Shown piece by piece: positions 1 to 11,620 of a DNA stretch of 64,000 nucleotides (positions are counted from its first letter, which is position 1; the number at the start of each line of letters is the position of its first letter). A program made the translations under genes and the position numbers. Source of the DNA: Daphnia pulex (Eukaryota > Arthropoda > Branchiopoda > Diplostraca > Daphniidae); NCBI RefSeq assembly GCF_021134715.1, contig NC_060026.1, positions 1,240,001 through 1,304,000 on the forward strand, given 5' to 3'. Below the pieces are notes generated by a model. It did not search any database and had not been told where the DNA came from. It worked only from the letters and a program-made list of their open reading frames with translations.

Positions 1-679
1 GGTGGAAAGGGGGAATCACGCCGACAAACTGGATTTGCGCCACGCCCAGTAGCTTCGGTCATTATCACTACACAGCTCCATCCGTGTTAGAGGTTATATC
101 AAAGTCCACCTGTAATTTGACGGCCATTTGAATTAATTAGTCGGAATGCAAATTTCATCTCCAGCAGAATCGCGAAAAAGAATTGTGAATGAAGAAAATC
201 TACAATTTGTTTAATGGGCAACTTAAATTTCGTTCTATTTAACATTCTGTCAATTGTTTGGAATACAAATTTAGATTTGCGTATGGGATTGGCAAACCAC
301 TCAAACTTGGCGACTCCTAAAATGGGCAAACAACAAGTCGAGTAAATGCATCTTATTAATACCTTACCTGTTATCAGTTGTTTGTATTATACGATTTTCA
401 AAATGATCCGTCAAGTCACTGGCCGTAAGGAAACACGTTCAATCGTCTCCTTTACTGGGGTGGAAAAGTTGGCGAAACGATTCACCTGGCAACCAAATCA
501 CCTGAGCATTAGTGAGAACTTCAGTTTCTTAGTCTCTTCCACTTTTGGCTAATTTTAACCAACACAGAAAAATTCACGATTAACGAATTTAACATCCGAT
601 TACTGAAAAGCTTACGTTTCAAATCCAGTGAGCGAGCAAATATTTGATAATTTTTTTACCAAAAATTTTTTGTGTTGAA
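1..679. repeat. Remnant of protease-promoter segment of the array
   Basis: No gene is supported here. The first ~130 bases match the stretch upstream of the other array proteases (about 31,930-32,050, and more loosely 7,260-7,440 and 18,740-18,870), so the window opens inside an array unit whose minus-strand protease lies to the left. Bases about 400-550 match 7,620-7,790, 19,190-19,350 and 32,210-32,330. Those four copies differ by indels that are not multiples of three, so the plus-strand open frames there are probably not translated. Confidence 0.6.
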
Positions 680-735
680 GGGGGTATAGCTCTGTGGTAG
701 TCGGAATGTCCCCAGTTCAAACCTGGGTGCCCCCT
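680..735 (+). pseudogene. tRNA-Cys pseudogene, anticodon arm deleted
   Basis: This is a copy of the intact tRNA-Cys at 19,766-19,837. The acceptor stem (GGGGGTA/TGCCCCC), the start of the D arm and the T arm are preserved, but about 16 bases are missing between the D loop and the 3' side of the anticodon stem, removing the anticodon GCA. It cannot fold as a functional tRNA. It sits in the same place relative to the downstream cassette as the tRNAs at 19,766 and 32,422. Confidence 0.85.
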
Positions 736-925
736 GAGGATACAATTATTTGACGTGATCATAATTTTTAATTGAAGAACGTATAAATCTTAAAATCAAA
801 CTGTCAGAACACCCAATACTTGAAAGTAAACACTTTTGTAGATAATAACCTTAGATTGTTTAGAGTTTAGACTCCTTTTGCCTTTAGATATTCAGATGCA
901 ATTTTTATTTTCTTTTTTTAAAATT

Positions 926-1729
926 GGCGGGGAGGTCGGGAAGAAACAGAAGTTAATTTAATCATTTGGCAACGGCGTTAATGGCTGCACGGTACAATTT
1001 GCAAGTGATCGTCTCTCATCCCTTATTCATGAGATGTATATTGTTTAAGTCCTGCAGCTGCTGTTTAGTAGGTAAATAACTCAAAATAAAGAGTAATAAT
1101 AAAAGTAGTATGATTATGGAGACTTTTTATCTTATGAGGGATTAAGAAGAGTATAACCTGGGGATGAAACTTGTAAAATGTTGGTTGCTGACAAGCAATT
1201 TTTATGTCAGCCCCCATGAAAGCATGGCATTCATTTTCCATTTGCTTAACAAGTTGATGTTTTTCTTTTCTCTCCCCAGATTTGAGTATTGAGATAATCA
1301 TCATCAACAGCAATGAGTGCAAATTTTGCTTGTGCTTGAATTGACCGCTATCAATCTATCATCATCAACAGTTGTCAACAGTCTGCTACTTCATCCCTAC
1401 GGTATTCATTTTGTGATGCAATTACTTATTCCATTTGGGATGTTTTTCAAGGCTTGCATATAGGTGTGCGTGCAAAGTCGGAACATTAGAATCTCTTGTT
1501 TATGAAAATACTGAATAATGTATACCCATCTCATTGTCAACTTTTCATCGTTTGTTTCCACAAATGTATCTATAACATCTATTATTTTTCAACTTAGGTT
1601 TACTGTCTTTTGTCGTCTTGCACATTCAAGTGAATGTGGGTTTATTCACGGAGACGCCCGTCTAATGTACCCAACTTTTCAGCTGATGGAACACGTGTGG
1701 ATGCCTGGCAGTATTTTCCAGGCTTCAAG
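926..1729 (+). repeat. Exon-like cassette, copy A
   Basis: One of several copies of a plus-strand block with gene-like structure. A first exon-like block starts GGCGGGGAGGTCGGG and ends at a donor (gtaaat at 1,072). A second block (about 1,280-1,400) starts after a pyrimidine-rich ctccccag acceptor and ends at gtattc. A third (about 1,597-1,729) ends at gttaga. Splice-like sites recur in copies B, C, D and E, but the exon-like blocks differ by frame-breaking indels and share no continuous protein. It could be a non-coding spliced RNA, 5' UTR exons of the transporter next to copies C and D, or a decayed gene. Confidence 0.6.
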
Positions 1730-1865
1730 GTTAGACACTATTTCATCCTTTCCTTATTATTGTTTAGTATTTTGTCACATGACTTGTCGTAAACAGTGAG
1801 GCAGCTCAGCTCATGAAACGATACATGGTTCCAAAATCCTGTTGGTTTCAATTGAGACTTTATGT

Positions 1866-2110
1866 TTAGAACCTACTTCTGGCAGAGTCGTCCTTGGTGA
1901 CACAGTGAGCCGCTGTTAGGATCTTTATCGGGTTAATCAGAGATCCACTGCAGGCCAACCCAAATCTTAGATTGGATTTTCCAAGTCGTCGCCTTTCAGT
2001 TCGACCAATGCCACCTGTACAAATGGATTCGAAATGGACTGATTTTAATTCGTCATTTGAGAATGTCAACTTACCATGAAAGGATATTCATTCGGGGAAG
2101 CTTTGTCATT
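1866..2110 (-). pseudogene. Trypsin-like protease fragment (unit A)
   Basis: Minus-strand fragment matching exon 3, and a little of the exon 2 end, of the intact protease at 16,850-18,469. The catalytic-His block reads LTAAHC, and the upstream half-site reads CSGSL where the intact gene has CGGSL. Exon 3 runs into a stop soon after the His block and exons 4-7 are absent: the cassette follows directly. It is a truncated remnant, duplicated at about 8,985-9,240. Confidence 0.8.
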
Positions 2111-2200
2111 CTGAATTTAGAGCTGAGGGTGAACTTGGGGTTTTGGGGTAGGCCGGTTGCCGGTAGATATTTTGGTTGGGGCTTTTCGGGCATATTATAC

Positions 2201-2450
2201 CTATGACCTGTCCGTGTCTATGATGCCAAAACCCATGGCAATTCCGTCACATTCCGTTTGAATTAGGCGCTGAATTTCAGATCTGTGTAACAGATACAAA
2301 AGGGCAAATCCGATGTATCCGCTCATCGTTTCCGCTCCGACGATAAAGAAATCGATGATGACTCCAATCCAATCAATTGATTTCCGTTCAAGTTCACTCT
2401 TTGAAAATGTGATTATCATCGGTGGATTGACGTTTGTTCCTTAGGATCAT
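2201..2450 (-). pseudogene. Cytochrome P450 I-helix exon fragment (unit A)
   Basis: A minus-strand frame contains IIDFFIVGAETMSG followed by FALLYLL, the P450 I-helix pattern (A/G-G-x-E-T) of microsomal CYP clans. The segment then continues in the style of the helix J region (SEIQ...ECD). No heme-binding Cys loop or ExxR motif lies nearby, so only one exon is left. A second copy is at about 9,288-9,560. The family call is from the motif; a decayed exon carried along with the duplication is the simplest reading. Confidence 0.7.
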
Positions 2451-2605
2451 CATCAGAGCGATCCCTTCCCGAAATTTAACTTCGCAAATGCGTTTTATTA
2501 ATAATTAGAGTTTACTCAGTGTCTCATTTTAAAATTTTCCTGACTTGTTGTTGTTATTTTGTGAATATTTATTCGTAACCCATTTTATTTTTGGTTTTTA
2601 TTTAG

Positions 2606-2827
2606 ATTCACAGCATCCAGTTTTCTTGGATAAACCACCGAGGCCGATCGAGTTACGGATCCCTTCTTCCCCCTTTCTTTATATGTCCTCGTGTACGCCC
2701 ATGCGAGTGTGGGTGTATTCACGAGGACACCCTTTTTGACCCTATCCCGTCTGGTGTAATTCAACTCTTCAGCGGATGGATGGAGCAACTGACCGTAGAT
2801 TCCTGGCTGTGCTTCCCAGGCATAAAG
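2606..2827 (+). repeat. Extra copy of cassette third exon (A2)
   Basis: A second, diverged copy of the third cassette block, flanked by an acceptor (tttag before 2,606) and a donor (gtagg after 2,827). It shares with 1,597-1,729 the motif GAGTGTGGGTGTATTCACG and the ending of the exon. A sister copy lies at 9,778-9,989. The two A/B copies are nearly identical; differences from the first cassette copy include frame-breaking indels. Confidence 0.6.
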
Positions 2828-4485
2828 GTAGGACAAAATTGATATCTATTCTTCCTTTTGGACAATTTTCGGTGGCGTTCATTATAAAATCGATTGTTAG
2901 TACAGACTACGTTTATTCGTGAGTTAGGCGGTTGACTGCAACTGTTAAAGTTAAGCTAAAAATCTCAGTAATCGAACGACTGCGCAGATCAGGCCTGTTT
3001 TTGGTACCTTCAACTTTTCCTGTTGAGTTAACTACATCACATTTGCAAATATTTGAATTTCCTCGTTGGAATTGTTTGCCCTTCTATCGAGTAACTAATT
3101 TCGTTCGTAGGTGGCAGCACGTCGATTTGTTAAAAAACATTTCCCCTTGTATTTTTTGGTGCTTGCACTAAATGCTGATTGAAATGTAAAACCGTTGGAG
3201 GGAACGTTTAGGGATTTCCCTTTCTTGTCTGACAAAATCAACAAATCTGGTCGTGTGCCAGCGACAGATTTCTCGATTAGGTGTAAACTCGTTTGGCAGA
3301 ACTGCGTCTCTCCCACTCGCGCACTCTTCCGTGTTCGTTGGCAATTTTCTCGAGTTGTCTACCTTGTGCAAGGTATCAACACATGGATACGCTAACCTGT
3401 TTAATGTCACTGATGAATTACTTTGTCTGCGAATTTTTGGGGTGGTGACCAGCGCCAATTTGAACGAGACAGATGCGATTCAACATTTTCTTTCTTGTTT
3501 GGTAGTAGCAATTTGGGGCGTTTTTTGGCTCAGTTTATCGCTGTGGGCAGAGCCAGAACGGCAGATTGATCTACCCTTTTACTCTTCTTGTGGGATTGAA
3601 GTTCCTGGTGCGAATCGCAGTTGATGAGAAACAGCAATTGAAATGTCACACATACGTTTGAATAGCTTTGTTGCTTAAAACTCGCTATGGCAGTTTATTC
3701 AAATGTTGGTTAAATTATTCAGGTTGCGCTGATGGCTACATTCAATTCGCAAATTACAAAAATAATAATTACTATCGCTCTGTATACTTTTATATGGCGC
3801 AACGGTGGTTGAACAACGAGATGCGTTCGTCAGGTTAAAACCCTCAGCCACCGGTTTTTCATCTCTACAAGGTCAAACATTTCGTGACTCGTGTAGTGAA
3901 GTCGATGCCTTCAGCCAACCAGTCTCCAGAGCGTCCATCCAAGATAACTAATAGCCATCAACTTTGATTTTTGAACGGTTAGAACAACAATAATCGAATT
4001 CCCAATGACTCTGGGAGGTAGCATCGCCAATACTGCCCACAAGATTTCTTAAATAATTTTCTTTTATCGTATCAACATTTTCACACAACTTTTGCTCCCG
4101 TTTTGGCTCGGCCAATCAACGTCCAACCTTCCCTTTTAGCCGCCATACCAATCATACTTTTATTATATTCTAAACTTCCTTTTATTTTATCACACGAATT
4201 AAAATTCGGAAACACAAGACGTTTATGATGTTATCGGAATTTTTCTTTTCTTTAAATCAATGTATTCTTCTACTCTTTTTAAATATTACATCGACATTTG
4301 AACGTCAGTGTAAAATTAAATAAGCCCCGTCGATATCGAGAGCTACGGCAACATTAAATGGTTGTTTGAACTCTTGATTTCGATAACATACAACAAGCGA
4401 AGCTAAAAACTATGCAAAGATATAATAAGTATTAAGCATTAAGTAGGTCTGTTGCGGTGTACTTGCTGTAGAGCACGTCGAGTGA
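2828..4485. other. No recognised gene; segment shared with unit B and diverged third copy
   Basis: About 1.65 kb with no supported gene. It matches 9,990-11,620 closely, and about 13,200-14,100 weakly. A plus-strand frame around 3,350-3,500 differs between A and B by two silent and several replacement changes, but a one-base indel just upstream (near 3,325 versus 10,490) breaks the frame, so I do not call it coding. Confidence 0.5.
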
Positions 4486-5459
4486 TTATTGTGAGGTCCA
4501 TTTGCATTTCAATGAGCCGGTCGCGGTGGAAGTCGCAAGCAACACGATTGGTTTATCTTCAAGCGCTTCCTTAACCGTTGCTGATAATTCGGTGGTTTTC
4601 TACGGAAACAGCGAAACAGTCTCTCATCATGCGGCTAAATACTTGAATAGACAATTTGACACGAGAGCAGACTTACCGTGAAGGCTTTAACATTCGTGAG
4701 GGTATCGCAGGTGACTTTCACTTTGGTAAAAAAAAACTTGCTCGGCCCGATCGACACAGCAACAGTTTGGGCATTTGCACTAAACGTAACCGTAAAAGAT
4801 CCTGTCGGTGTGCTGGATGCCAATATACAATTGCTGGAGGTGGTGGCGGCAGCGATGCACGCTGTTGGAGGAAATGAAAATGCGCAATGGAACTGATATT
4901 AGATGTGCAATCAAACAAATGTCTAAGAGTATTAAAAAAAGGACGGCTTTTTACATGTAGCTGATGGCGCTAAAGTAATTTCCGGAACTGGATTCTGCCT
5001 TTCTTCTATTTCCGATTCATAGCCGCCTTTCGCATTAGCGAAATACATATCAGAATTATGCAATGAGAAAATATGACCAAAAGTTAAGATATGTATACAA
5101 CGAAATAGATGGCCTATACGTGTGTTTCAGTTAAATTTACCTTGTGCTGCTGGCACCATCATCTGATACCCATAGGGATTGAAATAATTAAATAGCGGCG
5201 GAGGCATGACGAACATTTGCCTGGATTGGCGATGGCTAGTCCCGGAAGGAACGGGTAACAGATTCTTTTCGGCTGCATTCACGACGAAACAGCAAACCGT
5301 GGCCAGAACCTGACATTTGTAAATAATGGACATTCTCAGAACCAGCAATTTGGTTTAATAATACAAGCTTAACGCGAAAATCGGAATCAAACAGCAACAT
5401 AAAATTAGAAAATTGGAATTAATTTTAAAATATACCAAAAGTGAAGTCGAAAACGCCAT
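4486..5459 (-). CDS. Secreted four-cysteine protein, unrecognised family, paralogue 1
   Basis: Five exons on the minus strand: 5436-5459, 5141-5309, 4955-5026, 4677-4861, 4486-4599. Phases agree and give 187 residues. Residues 1-21 are a hydrophobic signal peptide. RQSR (35-38) is a furin-type site, which would release a short propeptide. A Pro/Tyr/Asn-rich stretch (about 39-65) follows, then a Thr/Ser/Ala-rich domain with cysteines near 90, 100, 140 and 182, allowing two disulfides. The end reads KCKW-x-SQ. A TATAAAAAG box lies at 5,526-5,534 upstream. Paralogues at 11,621-12,590 and 14,800-15,781 keep the same exon layout and cysteines. I do not recognise the family; extracellular location is inferred from the signal peptide. 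Confidence 0.75.
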
Positions 5460-7040
5460 TGCTGCAAAGTTGGACGCGTGGACGAGAGATCTCAGTGATG
5501 AAGTGTCGATTGAAATGATGCGTGGCTTTTTATACCTGTCGGGAGGTTGGAACTTTTGCGCAGAGTAAAAATAGAGTAGAAAAAAAAATAAAAAATAATA
5601 ATTATTTTCTAAATTGCGCATTCGTTCGTTGCACTTTAAGACTGGTACTTCAATAACTTGGTCTCTCATCTCCATATTTGAGTGATTATGATACCTCGAG
5701 GTTTGGTATAAAATTGTTAATTCAACTTGGAAACGGGTTTGTTTGCACGCCAACTTCATTTCGGTCCACACTCTGTTGATTTGAATCGATCGAACGAGGT
5801 TTTGTAAAAGTACTCTATCTTACTTTATATATTATATACTTACTATATGCTGTCGGATTCAACTTGAAAAAAAAAAGAAAACTGGTTTGTTTTTTCTATC
5901 GTCAATTTCAATGTCAGTCCGTAGTCTGTCGACTTCAAGCAATCCAAAAGAATAATAATTATTCAGACCCTCCAACTATAATAGCTGATTGTACAGCGGA
6001 ATTCATCCCGCTCAACCCTAAGGGTGTAGACTTATTTTATTTTGCACTTCAAAGAAAAAATGAAGGCCATCTATTCCCCAGACTTATTTTTGCTCTGTTA
6101 CAAGTAACACGCGTTAACAGAATGTCTAGATATCGCCCATCGTTTAAGTGAATTTATCGATGGCCAGTTTTTTGAGCCACGTGTTGGTTTTCGAATAACC
6201 CAGGCTCGAGTGCGAGAGAGCGCACGATCGTGAATTACGTAGCCGTCCTCTATCGTCACCAATCATCTTAATTATCAAGTAAGACCTCGATCATCCGTCG
6301 CTCTTTCTCGTTCGATTCTCGTTACGTTTCCCGCTGCTAGACAAGTACAATCTTGACGTTTTTGGACCTGAGGGGCTCGGTTTTGTGCTCCTTTTCGACG
6401 ACCGTTGCGTGCTGGAAGTCAATCAGGCCAGCAGTAGCCGACGCGACGACAAAAGAGAGTATACATAGAAACGGTTTCTATTTTTATAGCGACGACGGGG
6501 CTGCTATGATGATGATGGTTACGGCTATCGTTTCGGCCAAGATGGTTTTCATTGCGATACAGAGACTGGCTATCGTTATGGCGATGGGAGAGACGTTTGT
6601 TTTTAGTCGCGTAGAACCAGAATGGCGACAAACGCGTTAGATCAATCGGTCCACACCGAGTACTGGAACGATTTCCCCTCTTGCAGAATAGCAGTAAAGA
6701 CTTCGTTTGATGTCGTTCCGATCAGCGATCAAGTGGCTGAGGTTCGCGACCACTTTCAGTCCCTAAAACCATATCTCCGATGAGATTTCAATTGTATGAC
6801 GACCGTGCTGATATCCACCGACATGTCGAAAGCAATCCTGAAAGAGATTTCTCTCGATGATGCGACACCAACTTTTCTCTGATATTCCCCAAACTTGAGG
6901 GATTGGATAACTTTTTGAAATGGTGGGTTGGATACTTGGATTACCCCCCGGGTCCTCCTAAAATCGTACAATAACTTGTAAAAAAGTTAAACTTGTTAAA
7001 ACTTGTTAAAATAATTCATTTAATTTAAAAATATGCTTAC
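5460..7040. other. Mostly unassigned; duplication end point near 5,993
   Basis: Homology to unit B runs to about 5,993 (matching 13,107) and then stops. About 6,180-6,640 is more GC-rich than its surroundings and unlike the rest of the array. Open frames there do not resemble a known family. No gene is supported. Confidence 0.45.
5526..5534 (-). promoter_or_regulatory. TATA box of secreted paralogue 1
   Basis: TATAAAAAG on the minus strand, about 67 bases before the start codon. The same position holds TATAAAATG at 12,657-12,665 in paralogue 2 and TATATAAAG at 15,838-15,846 in paralogue 3, so the core promoter is conserved in all three. Confidence 0.6.
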
Positions 7041-7117
7041 CGTTGATTTCATTGCTGCTTCTGGAGCTGCTGGGCATGAAAACTGACCCTTTCTAGGATG
7101 GAACCGGCTCTTTTATA
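7041..7117 (-). pseudogene. Orphan protease promoter and first mini-exon (unit B)
   Basis: On the minus strand a TATAAAAG box (7,110-7,117) is followed by a 12-base first exon, ATGAAATCAACG (7,041-7,052), and a gtaagc donor, exactly as in the intact protease (18,458-18,537). The next sequence is not protease exon 2 but the unrelated 6,200-7,000 segment, so the promoter and exon 1 have lost their gene. Confidence 0.7.
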
Positions 7118-8068
7118 CTCATCCGCGTGACGAAACTCGATGTGGGGTGCAAGTTTTGTGATCGATAATTTGCCAACAGTATTCGACTTTTTCGACTTAT
7201 TATTGACCACGCCCAGTGTATGGCGATGGTATCGGCGATAAGCGCTACAAAATAACTCCCCGTAAGTCGTGAACATGGGGTTAGTAACGGCTAGAACGGG
7301 AATCGCATCGACAAAAACAAGAGGAAAAAAGTAGAACTGGAATTGGATGCCCAAGGACTGGAGAAACGCACAGTAGCTTAGGTCATTATCACTAGACAGC
7401 TCCAATCCTGTCAGAGGTCATGGTAAAGTCAATTCGTCCTCGAAAGTGTTCATGGTCATTTGAAATTGGTAAAAGCAACTGAAGTTGGAATGCAAATCTT
7501 ACTTTTTCTGGTGAAAAAAAGAATGGCAAATTTGATTATTGTGAAAATTAGAAGCCCGTTTAACAGATAACCTTAACCACCGGTTGTCAATTGTTAGGAC
7601 TGGTTAGACGATTTTTAAATTTTTCTTTGTTACTGGCCATAAAAAGAAACAGGTTCCGCAGCACTTCTGACTTTGTTGGCAGAGTTGGCGAAACGATTCA
7701 TCTAGCGACAAAATTACCTGCAGATCAGATCAACGTGACAGTAACTGATTTTCTTGATTTCTTTCTTTCTTGTCTAATTTTAACATACCGTTAATAGATT
7801 TACATTTGGCAGTCTTTGTTGGTTTAAATTAAGGACATTCTAGTTTAATTTCCTCTCCCCTTTGCACATAATGTGAGTAATTGCACAATTCAATACTTGC
7901 CATATTACATGCGAAAATTAACGTTTTGTTTAGTTGGCTTGGCTTGGTTGCTAATTAGAAGATGTAATTACAAATAGAAAATTCCGACGAGGGTTTGAAG
8001 AGTAAATTACTATCGTTTCTCTTTTTTGTCTTCAGATGTTCAGATGCCAAATTTTTTCTTTTAAAATT
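7118..8068. other. Array segment upstream of the orphan promoter, no gene
   Basis: Matches the upstream region of the intact protease (18,700-19,370) over much of its length, including the stretch around 7,590-7,790. No tRNA-Cys is present before cassette B, unlike units C and D. Nothing else is supported. Confidence 0.5.
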
Positions 8069-8852
8069 GGCGGGGAAGTCGGGAAGAAACAAAAGTTTAT
8101 TTGGCAACGGCGTTAATGGCTGCACGTGAAATATAGAATTTACAAAAATCAGAAAAATGTGATCGTCGCTCAACCCTTCATACTTCAAAGATGTACGTGA
8201 TGTAGCTGTTAGTAAGTAAATAACTCAAAATTAGGAGTAATAAATGTTGTATGATTATGGAGACTTATTACCTGATGAGGGATGAAGAAGAGTATAACCT
8301 GGGGTCGAAACTTGATAAATGTTAGTTGCTGACAAGCACTTCTTATGTCATCCCCCTGTGAAAGCATGGCATTTATTTCCCATTTGCATAACAAGTTGAT
8401 GTTCCTTCTTTTCTTTTCTCTCCCCAGATTTGAGCCTTGAAAAAACCATCATCATCAACAACAACGAGTGCAAGTTTTGCTTGTGCCTGAATTGACCGCT
8501 ATCAATCTATCATCATCAACAGTCTGCTACTTCATCACTATGGTATTCTTTTTGTGATACCATTACTTATTGCATATGGGATGTATTTCAAGGCTTGCAT
8601 ATTGGTGTGTGTGCAAAGTTCTGTCAGAACATTAGAATCTCTTGTTTATGAAAATGCAAAATGTCATCGTCAACTCTTCCTAATTTTTTTCCACAAGTGT
8701 AACATCTATTATTTTTCAACATAGGTATACTGTCTTTTGTCGTCTAGCACATTCTAGTGAATGTGGGTTTATTCACGGAGACGCCCGTCTAATGTACCCA
8801 ACTTTTCAGCTGAACACGTGTGGATGCCTGGCAGTATTTTCCAGACTTCAAG
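8069..8852 (+). repeat. Exon-like cassette, copy B
   Basis: Near-duplicate of 926-1,729, with the same splice-like sites (acceptor ctccccag before the second block; donor gttgga after 8,852). Small indels relative to copy A fall inside the exon-like blocks and are not multiples of three. Confidence 0.6.
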
Positions 8853-8984
8853 GTTGGAAACTATTTCATCCTTTTCTTATTATTTTTTAGTATTTTGTCA
8901 CATGAATTGTCGTATAACAGTGAGGCGGCTCAGCTCATGAAACGATACATGGGTCCAAAATCCCGTTGGTTTTCAATTGAGACC

Positions 8985-9240
8985 TTATGTTTAGAACCTA
9001 CTTGGCAGAGTCGTCCTTGGTGACACAGTGAGCCACTGTTAGGATTTAATCCGATTTTTATCGGGTTAATCAGAGATCCACCGCAGGTCAACCCAAATCT
9101 TAGACTGGATTTCCCAAGTCGTCACCTTTCAGTTCGACCAATGCCACCTGTAAAAATGGATTCGAAATGGACTGATTTTAATTCGTCATTTGAGAATGTC
9201 AACTTACCATGAAAGGATATTTATTCGGGGAAGCTTTGTC
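8985..9240 (-). pseudogene. Trypsin-like protease fragment (unit B)
   Basis: Duplicate of the 1,866-2,110 fragment: exon 3 with the catalytic-His region, and part of exon 2, of the array protease. It carries additional small changes and has no downstream exons. Confidence 0.75.
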
Positions 9241-9287
9241 ATTCTGAATTTAGAGCTGAGGGTGGGCTTTGGGTTTTTGGGTAGGCG

Positions 9288-9560
9288 TTAGATTTTTTGG
9301 TTGGGGCATTTCGGGCATATTATACCCATGACCTGTCCATGTCTATGACGCCAATACCTATGGCAATTCAGTCCAATTCCGTGTGAATTAGGCGCTGACT
9401 TTCGGTGCTGAATTTCAGGGTTGTTTAACAGATACAAAAGTGCGAATCCGATGGATCCGCTCATCGTTTCCGCTCCGACGATAAAGAAATCGATGATGAC
9501 TCCAATCCAATCAATTGATTTCCGTTCAAGTTCACTCTTTGAAAAAAGGTAATTATCAAC
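9288..9560 (-). pseudogene. Cytochrome P450 I-helix exon fragment (unit B)
   Basis: Minus-strand copy of the 2,201-2,450 fragment, again with IIDFFIVGAETMSG and then GFALLYLLNNPEIQ, a typical I-helix to helix J stretch. No other P450 signatures are nearby. Here the last residues (NNPEIQ) look more canonical than in unit A. Confidence 0.7.
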
Positions 9561-9777
9561 GCACCGTGGAACGAGGAGTCGGTGGATTGACGTTTGTTCC
9601 CTATCAGAGCGATCCATCGCTTGGGATCCAGTTCCCGAAATTTAACTTCGCAATTGCAATATCGTTTTATTAACAATTAGAGTTTACTCAGTGTCTCATT
9701 TTCAACTTTTCCTGACTTGTTGTGGTTGTTGTTATTCTGTGAATATTTTTTCGTAACATATTTTCTTTTTTATTTAG

Positions 9778-9989
9778 ATCCACTTTTCTTGGATAAACCA
9801 CCGATGTCGACGAGTTACGGATCTCTTCTTCCCCCTTTCTTTCAATGTCCTCGTGTACGCCCATGTGAATGTGGGTGTATTCACGAGGACACCCTTTTTG
9901 ACCCTATCCCGTCCGGTGTAATTCAACTCTTCAGTGGATGGATGGAGCAACTGACCGTAGATTCCTGGCTGTGTTTCCCAGGCATAAAG
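9778..9989 (+). repeat. Extra copy of cassette third exon (B2)
   Basis: Duplicate of 2,606-2,827 with conserved acceptor (tttag) and donor (gtagg). Confidence 0.6.
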
Positions 9990-11620
9990 GTAGGACAAAA
10001 TTGATATCTATTCTTCCTTTTGGACAATTTTCGGTGGCGTTCATTATAAAATCGATTGTTAGTACAGACTACGTTTATTCGTGAGTTAGGCGGTTGACTG
10101 CAACTGTTAAAGTTAAGCTAAAAATCTCATTAATCGAACGACTGCGCAGATCAGGCCTGTTTTTGGTACCTTACAACTTTTCCTGTTGAGTTAACTACAT
10201 CACATTTGAAAATATTTGAATTTCCTCGTTGGAATTGTTTGCCCTTCTATCGAGTAACTAATTTCGTTCGTAGGTGGCAGCACGTCGATTTGTTAAAAAT
10301 CATTTCCCCTTGTATTTTTTGGTGCTTGCACTAAATGCTGATTGAAATGTAAAACCGTTGGAGGGAACGTTTAGGGATTTCCCTTTCTTGTCTGACAAAA
10401 TCAACAAATCTGGTCGTGTGCCAGCGACAGATTTCTGATTAGGTGTAAACTCGTTTTGCAGAACTGCTGCGTCTCTCCCACTCGCGCACTCTCCGTGTTC
10501 GTTGGCAATTTTATGGAGTTGTCTACCTTGTGCAAAGTATCAACACATGGATACGCAAACCTGTTTAATGTCACTGATGAATTACTTTGTCTGCGAGTTT
10601 TTCGGACGGTGACCAGCGCCAATTCGAACGAGACAGATGCGATTCAACATTATCTTTCTTGTTTGGTAGTAGCAATTTGAGGCGTTTTTTGGCACAGTCT
10701 ATCGCTGTGGGCAGATTGATCTACCCTCATACTCTTCTTGTGGGATTGAAGTTCCTGGTGCGAATCGCAGTTGATAAGACGCAATTGAAATGTCCCACAC
10801 ACGTCTGAATAGCTATGTTGCTAAAAGCTCATTTTGGCAGTTTATTCAAATGTTGGTTGCATTTGCATTATTCAGGTTGCGCTGATCGCTACATTTAATT
10901 CCCAATTTGCGCTATCGCTCTGTATTTTTTTACATGGCGCAACGGTGGTTGAACAACGAGATGCGTTCGTCAGGTTAAAGCCCTCAGCCACCGGTTTTTC
11001 ATCTCTACAAGGTCAAATATTTCGTGACTCGTGTAATGAAGTCGTACACTTCAACCAACCAACCCAGAGCGTCCATCCAAGATAACTAATAGCCATCAAC
11101 TTTTATTTTTGAACGATTACAACAACAATAATCGAATTCCCAATGATTTTGGGAGGTAGCATCGCCAATACTGCCCACAATATTTCTCAAATAATTTTCT
11201 TTTATCGAATTAACAATTTTCCACAACTTCTGCTCCCGTTTCGGCTCGGCCAATCCAACCTTCCCTTTAAGCCGCTTTTAGCCGCCATACCAATCATTCT
11301 TTTATTATATTCTAAACTTCCTTTTATTTTATCACACGAATTAAAATTCGGAAACACAAGACGTTTATGATGTTATCGGAATTTTTCTTTTCTTCAAATC
11401 AATGTATTCTTTTTAAATATTACATCGACATTTGAACGTCAGTGTAAAATTAAATAAGCCCCGTTGATATCGAGAGCTACGGCAACATTAAATGGTTGTT
11501 TGAGCTCTTGATTTCGATAACATACAACAAGCGAAGCTAAAAACTATGCAAAGATATAATAAGTATGTAAGCATTAAGTAGGTCTGTTGCGGTGTACTTG
11601 CTGAAGAGCACGTCGAGTGA
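9990..11620. other. No recognised gene; duplicate of 2,828-4,485
   Basis: Runs parallel to the unit A segment with small indels. No coding region is supported for the same reasons as there. Confidence 0.5.

Noticed and set aside
3253-3624. Plus-strand 123-residue open frame in unit A
   Set aside because: The unit B copy has a one-base indel within the frame and the third copy is not open; some silent changes exist but are not enough to call a gene.
4718-4918. Minus-strand frame with a poly-proline run (SLPPPPPAIVYW), also at 11,849-12,049
   Set aside because: It is an out-of-register reading of exon 4 of the secreted family. The register fixed by exon phases (SNCILASS..TVTF) is conserved in the distant third paralogue, whereas the proline frame is not.
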